DNA of 56,028 nt from Streptomyces sp. LUP30 (GTDB lineage Bacteria; Actinomycetota; Actinomycetes; Streptomycetales; Streptomycetaceae), in the NCBI RefSeq assembly GCF_001746365.1, contig NZ_MJAJ01000057.1, positions 1 to 56,028 of the forward strand, written 5' to 3'. Below the pieces are notes generated by a model. It saw nothing but the letters and a program-made list of their open reading frames with translations, did not search any database and was not told the DNA's origin. This document shows positions 48,953 through 56,028 of the stretch, piece by piece (position 1 is the first letter of the stretch; every line of letters starts with the position of its first letter). The position numbers were made by a program, and so were the translations under genes.

Positions 48953-50206
48953 ATGAGGGCAGACGACGAGGCGGCACGGGCGGCGCCCTGGTTCACCGGA
49001 CGCCGGTGGCTGCTGCCGTCCGCGCTCGTCGCCGGGCTCGACCCGGACGCCGAGCACCCCGGGCGGCCGCACCGGCGCACCGCACGCGACTGGGCCGTGG
49101 ACACCTGCTGCTTCCTCCTGGCGGTGGCGGTCGGACTGGCGGTGGCGGACGCGTTCCCCGCGCAACGCGACCTCGCGGGCGCCTTCGCCGTGGCGGACCA
49201 GGCACTGGGCGTCCTCGCCTGCGTCGCCGTCTGGCTGCGCCGCCGGTGGCCGCTCGCCCTGGCGGTCACGTCGGTCCCCCTCGGCTTCCTGTCGACGACC
49301 TCGGCCGGCGCGTGCACCGTCGCCCTCTTCACCCTCGCCGTGCACCGGCCGTTCCGGTACATCGCCTGGGTCGGCGGCGCCGAGATCGCCCTCATCCCGC
49401 TCCTCGCCTGGGCGCGCCCGGACCCCACGCTCGCCTACGGGCCGTCGGTGGCGTGGAGCGTGCTGTTCACCGTCACCGCCATCGGGTGGGGCATGTTCGT
49501 CCGCTCCAAGCGGCAGTTGATGCTCAGCCTGCGCGACCGGGCCCGGCGCGCCGAGACGGAGGCCCGGCTGCGCGCCGAGCAGGCGCAGCGACTGGCCCGC
49601 GAGGCCATGGCCCGGGAGATGCACGACGTGCTCGCCCACCGGCTCACCCTGCTCAGCGTGCACGCCGGCGCGCTGGAGTTCCGTCCGGACGCGCCCCGCG
49701 AGGAGATCGCACGGGCGGCGGGCGTCATCCGCGAGAGCGCCCACGAGGCCCTGGAGGACCTGCGGGAGATCATCGGCGTGCTGCGGGCCCGCGAACCCGA
49801 CGACACGGGACGCCCCCAACCGACGCTCGCCGCCCTGGACGCGCTGGTCGCCGAGTCCCGCGAGGCCGGCATGAAGGTCACCCTCGACCAGCGGGTCGCC
49901 GACGCCGGCGCGGTACCCGCCTCCGTCGGCCGCACCGCCTACCGCATCGCCCAGGAAGGCCTCACCAACGCCCGCAAGCACGCCCCCGGCACGGAGGTCG
50001 CGGTCACCGTGGCGGGCGGGCCCGGCGAGGACCTCGTCGTGACCGTGCGCAACCCGGCGCCCGAGGGCGAGGCGCCGGCCGTCCCGGGCTCCGGCCAGGG
50101 GCTGATCGGCCTGACCGAACGGGCGACGCTGGCCGGCGGACGCCTGGAGCACGGTCCGCGGGACGACGGGGGCTTCGAGGTGCGGGCGTGGCTGCCCTGG
50201 GGCTGA
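48953..50206 (+). CDS. NarL-type sensor histidine kinase
   Basis: A 417-residue membrane kinase. Four or more hydrophobic helices lie between about residues 45 and 180. They are followed by a coiled-coil-like stretch and the phosphoacceptor box MAREMHDVLAHRLTLLSVHA with His224. A GHKL ATPase region carries YRIAQEGLTNARKHAPG and GQGLIGLTERA. The ATG at 48953 is chosen; a TTG three codons earlier is possible. It is followed 58 bases later by its response regulator. The signal is unknown, and whether it controls this cluster or is a flanking general system cannot be told. Confidence 0.92.
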   Translation: MRADDEAARAAPWFTGRRWLLPSALVAGLDPDAEHPGRPHRRTARDWAVDTCCFLLAVAVGLAVADAFPAQRDLAGAFAVADQALGVLACVAVWLRRRWPLALAVTSVPLGFLSTTSAGACTVALFTLAVHRPFRYIAWVGGAEIALIPLLAWARPDPTLAYGPSVAWSVLFTVTAIGWGMFVRSKRQLMLSLRDRARRAETEARLRAEQAQRLAREAMAREMHDVLAHRLTLLSVHAGALEFRPDAPREEIARAAGVIRESAHEALEDLREIIGVLRAREPDDTGRPQPTLAALDALVAESREAGMKVTLDQRVADAGAVPASVGRTAYRIAQEGLTNARKHAPGTEVAVTVAGGPGEDLVVTVRNPAPEGEAPAVPGSGQGLIGLTERATLAGGRLEHGPRDDGGFEVRAWLPWG

Positions 50207-50264
50207 ACGTCCGGGCCCGGCACGTGACTTGGCTCCTCGCTCCGCCCTCGACCGTGATTACGTG

Positions 50265-50978
50265 ATGCCCATGACTGCGATCAGACTCCTCCTCGTCGAC
50301 GACGATCCCCTGGTGCGGGCCGGTCTGGCCTTCATGATGGGGGGCGCCGACGACATCGAGATCGTGGGCGAGGCCGCGGACGGAGGCGAGGTCGAGGAAC
50401 TGGTGGAGCGCACCCGCCCCGACATCGTCCTGATGGACATCCGCATGCCGGCCGTGGACGGCATCACCGCCACGGAACGTCTGCGCGCCCGCGCGGACGC
50501 CCCGCAGGTCGTGGTGCTCACCACCTTCCACGCCGACGACCAGGTGCTGAGGGCGCTGCGCGCGGGAGCGGCCGGGTTCGTCCTCAAGGACACCCCGCCC
50601 GCCGAGATCGTCGACGCGGTGCGGCGGGTGGCGGCCGGCGACCCGGTCCTGTCGCCCACGGTCACCCGGCAGTTGATGGCGCACGCGGCCGGCACGACCG
50701 CCGACACCCGGGGCGCCGACGCGCGCGTGCGGCTCGCGACCCTGGGCGAGCGCGAGCGGGAGGTGGCCGTCGCCGTCGGCCGCGGTCTGTCCAACGCGGG
50801 CATCGCCGCCGAGCTGTTCATGAGCGTCGCCACCGTGAAGGCGCACGTCTCCAGGGCGCTGGCCAAGCTCGGTCTCAACAACCGGGTGCAGATCGCGCTG
50901 TTGGCCTACGACGCCGGTCTCCTCGACGAGGGAGCGAACGGCCCGACGGGAGAGGAACACGGGCGCGGCGGCCACTAG
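50265..50978 (+). CDS. NarL-type response regulator
   Basis: A 237-residue regulator. The receiver domain opens LLLVDDDPLVRAG and has the phosphoacceptor Asp in LMDIRMP (residue 58 from this start). A LuxR-type HTH sits at the C terminus (LGEREREVAVAVGRGLSNAG, then SVATVKAHVSRALAKLGL). Two in-frame ATGs, 50265 and 50271, compete as the start. It is the partner of the kinase immediately upstream. Confidence 0.93.
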   Translation: MPMTAIRLLLVDDDPLVRAGLAFMMGGADDIEIVGEAADGGEVEELVERTRPDIVLMDIRMPAVDGITATERLRARADAPQVVVLTTFHADDQVLRALRAGAAGFVLKDTPPAEIVDAVRRVAAGDPVLSPTVTRQLMAHAAGTTADTRGADARVRLATLGEREREVAVAVGRGLSNAGIAAELFMSVATVKAHVSRALAKLGLNNRVQIALLAYDAGLLDEGANGPTGEEHGRGGH

Positions 50979-51338
50979 CCGGACCTGCCGCCCCTCGTAC
51001 GGGCGCCGACGCCGCAAGGTCCCCTGGAGGACGCCGGAAGGCCGCATTCGCGCCGCCGGGGCTGCGGGACTGCGGGGCCGTCGAGCTGCGGGGCCGCCGG
51101 GATCGCCGTCGGGGCGCTTGGCGGCCGCCGCCCAGGGGAGGGGCCGTCGCCCAGGGGAGGAGCCGCCGATCGACCGACCGCCTTCGGTACGGCATCCCGA
51201 CGGCCGAGGCCCCCGCCGGGGCGCCAGGGCCGTGCGGCGACGCATCCCCGTCGGCTCTCCGTCGGCCCGTACCGGCTCCACGGGCCCGGACGGCCGCGCG
51301 TCGAGTGGATCACGCGCCGCCCGGAGCCGGGCGGGCGT
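50979..51338. other. convergent intergenic region
   Basis: About 360 bases between two genes that point at each other. It is very G-rich and includes an 18-base element repeated once with period 19 (51129-51146 and 51148-51165, one mismatch). No gene, tRNA or clear terminator stem was recognised. Confidence 0.5.
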
Positions 51339-52355
51339 TCACCCCGCCGTCGGGGTCGCCGGGATCTCCGCGAGGGCGACGGCCCGGCGTTCGTGGCGGG
51401 ACACCTCGCACGCCTCCGCGATCCGCAGGGCGTGCAGGGCCTCGCGACCGTCGCAGGGATTGGGGCGCATGCCCCTGACGACGTCCACGAAGGCGTTCAG
51501 CTCCGCCTCGTACGCGGGCCCGAAGCGTTCCAGGAAGCCGGACCACGGCTTGTCCGCGGCCGGCGGTCCCGTGGGCTCGGTGGACGCGATCGGCGTGCGG
51601 TCGTCCAGACCCACGACGATCTGGTCGAGCTCTCCGGCCAGTTCCATCCGGACGTCGTAGCCCGCGCCGTTCAGCCGTGTCGCCGTCGCCGTGGCGAGCG
51701 CGCCGTCGTCGAGGGTGAGCAGCACGGCCGCCGTGTCCACGTCGCCCGCCTCGCGGAACATCGCGGGTCCGGCGTCGGACCCGGCGGCGTAGACGTCGAC
51801 CACCTCCCGCCCGGTCACCCAGCGCAGACAGTCGAAGTCGTGGATGAGCGCGTCGCGGTAGATCCCGCCGGACACCGGCAGCCAGGCGGCCGACGGCGCC
51901 GACTCGTCGGACGTCAGCGCCCGGATCGTGTGCAGGCGTCCGAGCCGGCCCGAGCGCACCGCCTCCCGGGCGCCGGTGTACCCCGCGTCGAAGCGGCGCT
52001 GGAAGCCCATCTGGAGGATCGTTCCGGCGGTCTCGACCTCGGTGATCGCCTGTAAGGTCCCCGCCAGGTCCAGGGCGATCGGCTTCTCGCAGAAGACCGG
52101 CAGGCCCGAGCGTGCTGCCCGACCGATCAGTTCGGCGTGGGCCGAGGTCGCCGTCGTGATCACCACGGCGTCCACGCCCCACCGGAAGATCTCGTCGACC
52201 CCAGGAGCGGCCGTCTCGCCCAGCCGCAGCGCGAGCTCCTGAGCCCGCGCGTGGTTCGCGTCCGTGAGGATCAGGGATCCGACCTCGCGGTGACGGCTGA
52301 GTGTGTTCGCATGAATGGTGCCTATGCGGCCCGTCCCGATGACCCCGATGCGCAT
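51339..52355 (-). CDS. Gfo/Idh/MocA-family dehydrogenase (inositol 2-dehydrogenase-like)
   Basis: A 338-residue NAD-dependent oxidoreductase with the Rossmann motif GVIGTGRIGTIHANTL at the start, the family EKPIALDL near residue 92, and the central MGFQRRFDAGY and IHDFDCLRW segments seen in inositol/sugar dehydrogenases. It resembles IolG-type enzymes more than the cluster's own 3-ketoreductase. Residue 101 (Leu in AGTLQAI) is encoded by TTA, so translation should depend on the bldA tRNA. It is divergent from a GntR regulator with a palindrome in the shared promoter, which suggests co-regulation and a catabolic role outside the antibiotic pathway. Confidence 0.85.
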   Translation of the reverse strand: MRIGVIGTGRIGTIHANTLSRHREVGSLILTDANHARAQELALRLGETAAPGVDEIFRWGVDAVVITTATSAHAELIGRAARSGLPVFCEKPIALDLAGTLQAITEVETAGTILQMGFQRRFDAGYTGAREAVRSGRLGRLHTIRALTSDESAPSAAWLPVSGGIYRDALIHDFDCLRWVTGREVVDVYAAGSDAGPAMFREAGDVDTAAVLLTLDDGALATATATRLNGAGYDVRMELAGELDQIVVGLDDRTPIASTEPTGPPAADKPWSGFLERFGPAYEAELNAFVDVVRGMRPNPCDGREALHALRIAEACEVSRHERRAVALAEIPATPTAG

Positions 52356-52397
52356 GAAACCAAAGTGACGTCGCAGGCCGCACCCTGTCAATGCGTA

Positions 52398-52407
52398 TGT
52401 CCGGACA
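52398..52407. promoter_or_regulatory. TGTC-N2-GACA palindrome in the divergent promoter
   Basis: A perfect 10-bp palindrome TGTCCGGACA midway between the dehydrogenase and GntR starts. The identical decamer is found at 53299-53308 and a related one at 53278-53287, so it is the probable GntR operator. Confidence 0.65.
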
Positions 52408-52457
52408 ATCGGACTGCACAACTTCCCGTCAACCGGTCCCGGAGCTACGCTCGGGCC

Positions 52458-53222
52458 GTGCCGAAACCAGAAGTGGACCCGACCGTGCAGCTAGAACTAC
52501 GTGTGGACCGAACCTCCCCGGTGCCGTTGTACTTCCAGCTGGCGCAGCAGCTGGAGGCCGCGATCGAGCACGGATCGCTCACTCCCGGCAGTCTCCTGGG
52601 TAACGAGATCGAGCTGGCGGCACGGCTCGGCCTGTCCCGGCCGACCGTCCGCCAGGCGATCCAGTCGCTGGTCGACAAGGGCCTGCTGGTACGCCGCCGG
52701 GGCGTCGGCACACAGGTCGTGCACAGCCAGGTCAAGCGGCCGCTGGAGCTGAGCAGCCTCTACGACGATCTGGAGGCGGCCGGTCAGCGGCCCGCGACGA
52801 CGGTCCTGGTGAACACCGTGGTGCAGGCGTCCGCCGAGGTCGCGGCCGCACTCGCGGTGGCCGAGGGCAGCGACGTCCACCGGGTGGAGCGGCTGCGGCT
52901 GGCGCACGGCGAGCCGATGGCCTACCTGTGCAACCACCTGCCGTCCGGGCTGCTCGACCTGGACACCGACCTGCTGCAGGCCACCGGGCTGTACCGCCTG
53001 ATGCGGACCGCGGGCATCACCCTGCACAGCGCCCGGCAGTCGATCGGCGCGCGCGCCGCCACCGCCGCCGAGGCCGACCGGCTCGCGGAGGCCGAGGGCG
53101 CCCCGTTGCTGACCATGCAGCGCACGACCTACGACGACACGGGCCGCGCGGTCGAGTTCGGCGACCACATCTACCGGCCGACCCGCTACTCCTTCGAGTT
53201 CCAGCTGCTCGTCCGTCCCTGA
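52458..53222 (+). CDS. GntR/HutC-family transcriptional regulator
   Basis: A 254-residue regulator with an N-terminal winged helix (PLYFQLAQQLEAAIEHGSLT, then LGLSRPTVRQAIQSLVDKG) and a C-terminal UTRA-type ligand domain (residues about 95-250). The GTG start is chosen because the protein then begins VPKPEVDPTVQLEL just before the HTH. It lies between two regions carrying the same TGTC-N2-GACA palindrome and probably controls both the divergent dehydrogenase and the downstream kinase in response to a sugar or polyol. Confidence 0.9.
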   Translation: MPKPEVDPTVQLELRVDRTSPVPLYFQLAQQLEAAIEHGSLTPGSLLGNEIELAARLGLSRPTVRQAIQSLVDKGLLVRRRGVGTQVVHSQVKRPLELSSLYDDLEAAGQRPATTVLVNTVVQASAEVAAALAVAEGSDVHRVERLRLAHGEPMAYLCNHLPSGLLDLDTDLLQATGLYRLMRTAGITLHSARQSIGARAATAAEADRLAEAEGAPLLTMQRTTYDDTGRAVEFGDHIYRPTRYSFEFQLLVRP

Positions 53223-53550
53223 GCGCTCCTTCCCGCTCCGTGGGCCGACCCCTCGTCCACATCCATATGGGTCACATTGTCCTGACAATGTGACCGGATG
53301 TCCGGACAAGGTGAGCGAGGGGTGCTTCCCGGCCGTACCGCTGAAGAGGGACGATGCGAGGGCCCACACGCGGGACTCCCTCACCCTGGACGGGCTGACG
53401 CGGCTGACGGCGGGCGACAACCGGCCCGACGACCTGCGGCACGAGCGGGAACGGACCGGCTGGATACGGAGGCGGCGTCGGCGTGTGCTTCGTCGCGTGC
53501 GCGTCGCCCCGCTCGGCACCCGGCACCACGGTGAGGCAGAATCGGCGGCG
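53223..53550 (+). other. intergenic region before the ROK kinase
   Basis: About 328 bases. The first third carries the operators listed at 53270-53308. The rest is GC-rich with no recognised gene. The ROK frame stays open through it, but codon use and the lack of family sequence argue against coding. Confidence 0.5.
53270..53308. promoter_or_regulatory. GntR operator cluster upstream of the ROK kinase
   Basis: A perfect 26-bp palindrome (53270-53295: 12-base arms, 2-base centre) containing a TGTC-N2-GACA core at 53278-53287, followed 21 bases later by a second core at 53299-53308 that is identical to the decamer upstream of the GntR gene. The two-helical-turn spacing suggests cooperative dimer binding. 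Confidence 0.7.
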
Positions 53551-54699
53551 ATGAGCACCTACGGCAACTTCAGCGCCCCCATCGGCTCCCGCCGCGCCCC
53601 CGCACTTCGCACGGTGGGCACGAGGGAGCGCCGCTCGCACCTCACGGCGCCCCGGGTGCCGACCGTCGGCATCGACATCGGCGGCACCAAGGTGATGGCG
53701 GGCGTCGTCGACGCCGACGGCAACATCCTGGAGAAGCTCCGCACCGAGACCCCGGACAAGTCCAAGAGCCCGAAGGTCGTCGAGGACACCATCGCCGAGC
53801 TCGTCCTGGACCTGTCCGACCGGCACGACGTGCACGCCGTGGGCATCGGCGCGGCAGGCTGGGTCGACGCCGACCGCAACCGCGTCCTGTTCGCACCCCA
53901 CCTGTCCTGGCGCAACGAGCCGCTGCGCGACCGGCTCTCCGGCCGGCTGTCGGTGCCCGTCCTGGTGGACAACGACGCCAACACCGCCGCCTGGGCGGAA
54001 TGGCGCTTCGGCGCGGGCCGCGGCGAGGACCACCTCGTCATGATCACCCTCGGCACCGGCATCGGCGGCGCCATCCTGGAGGACGGCCAGGTCAAGCGGG
54101 GCAAGTACGGCGTCGCCGGCGAGTTCGGCCATATGCAGGTCGTGCCCGGCGGCCACCGCTGCCCCTGCGGCAACCGCGGCTGCTGGGAGCAGTACAGCTC
54201 CGGCAACGCGCTGGTCAGGGAGGCCCGCGAACTGGCCGCCGCCGACTCCCCGGTGGCGTACGGGATCATCGAGCACGTCAAGGGCAACATCGGCGACATC
54301 ACCGGCCCGATGATCACCGAACTGGCCCGCGACGGCGACGCCATGTGCATCGAGCTGCTGCAGGACATCGGGCAGTGGCTCGGCGTCGGCATCGCCAACC
54401 TGGCCGCCGCGCTCGACCCCTCCTGCTTCGTGATCGGCGGCGGCGTCTCGGCCGCCGACGACCTGCTGATCAGCCCCGCGCGCGACGCCTTCAAGCGCCA
54501 GCTCACCGGCCGTGGCTACCGTCCCGAGGCCCGGATCGTGCGCGCCCAGCTCGGTCCCGAGGCCGGCATGGTCGGGGCCGCCGACCTGGCCCGCCTGGTC
54601 GCCCGCCGGTTCCGGCGTGCCAAGCGCCGCCGGGTGGAGCGCTTCGAGCGCTTCGAACGGTTCACCGAGGCGGCCCGCCGCACCCAGGACACGGCCTGA
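53551..54699 (+). CDS. ROK-family sugar kinase (glucokinase-like)
   Basis: A 382-residue kinase. After a 38-residue variable N terminus come the ATP-binding motif VGIDIGGTKVMAGVVD, the catalytic DNDAN region, GTGIGGAIL, and the zinc-binding ROK motif CPCGNRGCWEQYSSG at about 205-219. It phosphorylates glucose or a related hexose. A basic tail (RRFRRAKRRRVERFE) is unusual. The ATG at 53551 has only a distant GAGG, so the exact start is less certain. It sits under the likely control of the upstream GntR. Confidence 0.92.
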   Translation: MSTYGNFSAPIGSRRAPALRTVGTRERRSHLTAPRVPTVGIDIGGTKVMAGVVDADGNILEKLRTETPDKSKSPKVVEDTIAELVLDLSDRHDVHAVGIGAAGWVDADRNRVLFAPHLSWRNEPLRDRLSGRLSVPVLVDNDANTAAWAEWRFGAGRGEDHLVMITLGTGIGGAILEDGQVKRGKYGVAGEFGHMQVVPGGHRCPCGNRGCWEQYSSGNALVREARELAAADSPVAYGIIEHVKGNIGDITGPMITELARDGDAMCIELLQDIGQWLGVGIANLAAALDPSCFVIGGGVSAADDLLISPARDAFKRQLTGRGYRPEARIVRAQLGPEAGMVGAADLARLVARRFRRAKRRRVERFERFERFTEAARRTQDTA

Positions 54700-54766
54700 C
54701 CGCCCTGTCGCCCCGCCCCGGCGCCGGCCTGACCGCCGCACCGCCCCGTACGACCTCGGACCTCGC

Positions 54767-55360
54767 ATGACACCCTCGCTGCCCCACCAGGCCGCGTCTC
54801 CGGACGAGCCGTCCCGCCCGCCGGAGGACCGCCGGCACGTGATCCGTCGCAGGGCGATCACCCTGCTGATCATCGTGCTGCTCATCGGCGTTCCCGCCGG
54901 TTACCTGGTGATCTCCGCCAACCAGAGCCGCGACAGCGGCAAGGACAAGGAGGACAAGTATTCGGCGACCGGCCTGACCGCGGGCTGGCCGTCGAACATC
55001 CAGCGCCGGCTGTACCAGGTGCCGATCCCGCACCCGTCGAACCAGGTCGCCTACTACGAGACGAACAACTGGAAGACCAGCCGTCTCTACGTCCAGTTCC
55101 AGACCACCCACGCGGGCCTCGACGAATTCCTCGGGCACATGGGCGTCAGCCGCGCGGACCTGAAGAAGGGCGACATCGCCATCAGCGACCGCGACCAGGA
55201 CATCACCGGCTGGAAGTTCACCGGGCCGGGCTCCCGCCCCGGCGACTACTTCGGGCTCGTCCGCGAACAGAAGAACCCCGACCCGACGCTGGACGTGGTG
55301 GTGAACACGGGCAACGCGACCTACCCCTTCGTCTACGTGGTCTCCCGCACAGTCCCCTGA
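54767..55360 (+). CDS. single-pass membrane protein, unknown function
   Basis: A 197-residue protein. A proline-rich cytoplasmic N terminus and a basic patch (RRHVIRRR) precede one hydrophobic helix (ITLLIIVLLIGVPAGYLVIS, about residues 31-50), so the remaining 145 residues are probably outside. The outer part has no recognised catalytic motif. It starts 67 bases after the kinase and is probably in the same transcript. I do not recognise the family. Confidence 0.75.
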   Translation: MTPSLPHQAASPDEPSRPPEDRRHVIRRRAITLLIIVLLIGVPAGYLVISANQSRDSGKDKEDKYSATGLTAGWPSNIQRRLYQVPIPHPSNQVAYYETNNWKTSRLYVQFQTTHAGLDEFLGHMGVSRADLKKGDIAISDRDQDITGWKFTGPGSRPGDYFGLVREQKNPDPTLDVVVNTGNATYPFVYVVSRTVP

Positions 55361-55388
55361 CCTGACCTGAGCTGACCTGACCTGAGCT
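55359..55388. repeat. 15-bp tandem direct repeat (two copies)
   Basis: The unit GACCTGACCTGAGCT occurs twice back to back (55359-55373 and 55374-55388), overlapping the stop codon of the membrane protein gene. It is followed by a GC-rich stem near 55417-55433, which may be the terminator. Confidence 0.75.
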
Positions 55389-55534
55389 GTTCGGGCTCGA
55401 CTCGACCTGATGCGGCCTCGGGGGGCGGGCCCCCCGGGGCCGGGCCCGGCCGGCCGTCGGGGCCGATTGTCAGAGGCCGCCCGTAGAGTCGAGGACGACT
55501 GATCCGACACACGGGCGGGAGGTGGACACACGGC

Positions 55535-56028
55535 ATGAGCGCCCTGCTCGACGGCGCGGCGCAGACGGAGCCCGGCTCCGTCTGCGTACGGCTCGCCGCC
55601 GTCTTCCTGCCCGCGCCCCTCCCGCGCGAGGGCCGCGTCGCGTTCTGGGACCCGGCGGACGCCCCGCTGCCCGCGGCGACGGACGCGGAGCGCACGGAGC
55701 TCACCGTCGTCCGCCGGCACGGCTCCTCGATCCGCCGCAAACAGGCTCCCGCCTTGTCCCTGCCGCTCGACAAGGCGCTCCCGATCCTCGTGCGCGCCCG
55801 CCGCGACCCCGCCGCCCACCCGGCGACGGCCTGCTGGGGCGCGGCCGCGCTGCACGCGCTGCGGCTCACCGCCCGAGGCCGCCTGCTGCCGATCGCCGCG
55901 CCCACCAGCAACTGCGTGCCCGCCCCGGAGGCGACCGGTCCGACCGCGCTCATCTTGCCGGCGAGGAGCCCCAGACCGGTGAGGACGGCGGTCAGCGCGA
56001 CGGCTCCGACCCGGTCCCCCGCATACAC
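55535..56028 (+). CDS. N terminus of a probable SNF2-helicase-associated protein, cut by the window edge or a junction
   Basis: The first about 118 residues (MSALLDGAAQTEPGSVCVRLA to ALRLTARGRLLP) resemble, from memory, the start of large SNF2-type helicases common in Streptomyces. From the GATC at 55891 onward the frame stays open to the edge, but the sequence no longer looks like that family. The minus strand of the last 137 bases instead reads as a hydrophobic segment (VGAVALTAVLTGLGLLAG). This could be a rearrangement or a cloning or assembly junction. Family assignment is tentative. Confidence 0.5.
   Translation, partial: MSALLDGAAQTEPGSVCVRLAAVFLPAPLPREGRVAFWDPADAPLPAATDAERTELTVVRRHGSSIRRKQAPALSLPLDKALPILVRARRDPAAHPATACWGAAALHALRLTARGRLLPIAAPTSNCVPAPEATGPTALILPARSPRPVRTAVSATAPTRSPAY

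Noticed and set aside
1..56028. Aminocoumarin or halogenase genes expected for a full simocyclinone cluster
   Set aside because: No NRPS adenylation domain, aminocoumarin oxygenase or flavin halogenase was found, so simocyclinone itself is not claimed.
1..56028. CRISPR arrays, tRNA or rRNA genes, insertion sequences
   Set aside because: No regularly spaced repeats, tRNA-like cloverleaf or transposase-like protein was recognised on either strand.

Overview
The window looks like a chromosomal segment of a Streptomyces or close relative. It has very high GC, strong G/C third-position bias, AGGAGG-type ribosome sites, GTG/TTG starts and dense ATGA/GTGA gene overlaps. Only one TTA codon was noticed. 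Nearly all of it is a secondary-metabolite gene cluster combining two unrelated polyketide synthases.

Left arm (1-23863, all minus strand): an angucycline cassette. Read in transcription order it has a flavin hydroxylase, a second cyclase, KS-alpha, KS-beta, ACP, ketoreductase, an aromatase/cyclase didomain and a fused flavin hydroxylase-SDR. A drug exporter, three GT-B glycosyltransferases and a full deoxysugar set follow (RmlA, RmlB, 3,5-epimerase, 2,3-dehydratase, 3-ketoreductase, PMP-dependent 3-dehydratase, two 4-ketoreductases). The arm ends with a Sfp-type phosphopantetheinyl transferase and a truncated acyl-CoA carboxylase beta subunit. The sugar genes suffice on paper for both a 2,6-dideoxy sugar (olivose type) and a 2,3,6-trideoxy sugar (rhodinose type). 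A secreted protein of unknown role lies among them.

Middle (24218-31525): regulation, export and redox. It holds a zinc-finger/winged-helix DNA-binding protein, a TetR repressor with a double operator divergent from an NADPH:FMN reductase, two MFS exporters, an Old Yellow Enzyme homologue and a small LuxR-type regulator.

Right arm (31664-46105, plus strand, five genes of which the last four overlap the gene before them): a second, PUFA-synthase-like iterative system. It comprises an AT-ACP protein, a 2065-residue megasynthase (FabL-like enoyl reductase, KS, chain-length-factor-like KS, KR, DH), a P450, a KR plus degenerate-DH protein, a second P450 and a carotenoid-cleavage-type oxygenase. 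A convergent SDR (minus strand) and an aldehyde dehydrogenase follow. The simplest reading is that this arm makes a polyene chain that is oxidatively cleaved and oxidised to a polyene (di)acid, then attached to the glycosylated angucycline. That would resemble polyene-bearing angucyclines such as simocyclinone, capoamycin or dioxamycin. The product assignment is inference. No aminocoumarin genes, and no obvious acyltransferase for chain transfer, are seen in the window.

Right flank (48953-56028): a NarL-type two-component system, then an apparently primary-metabolic locus (Gfo/Idh/MocA dehydrogenase, GntR regulator with TGTC-N2-GACA palindromes, ROK sugar kinase, a membrane protein, and the start of a likely helicase-associated gene). 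The cluster edge probably lies between about 48.6 and 51.3 kb.
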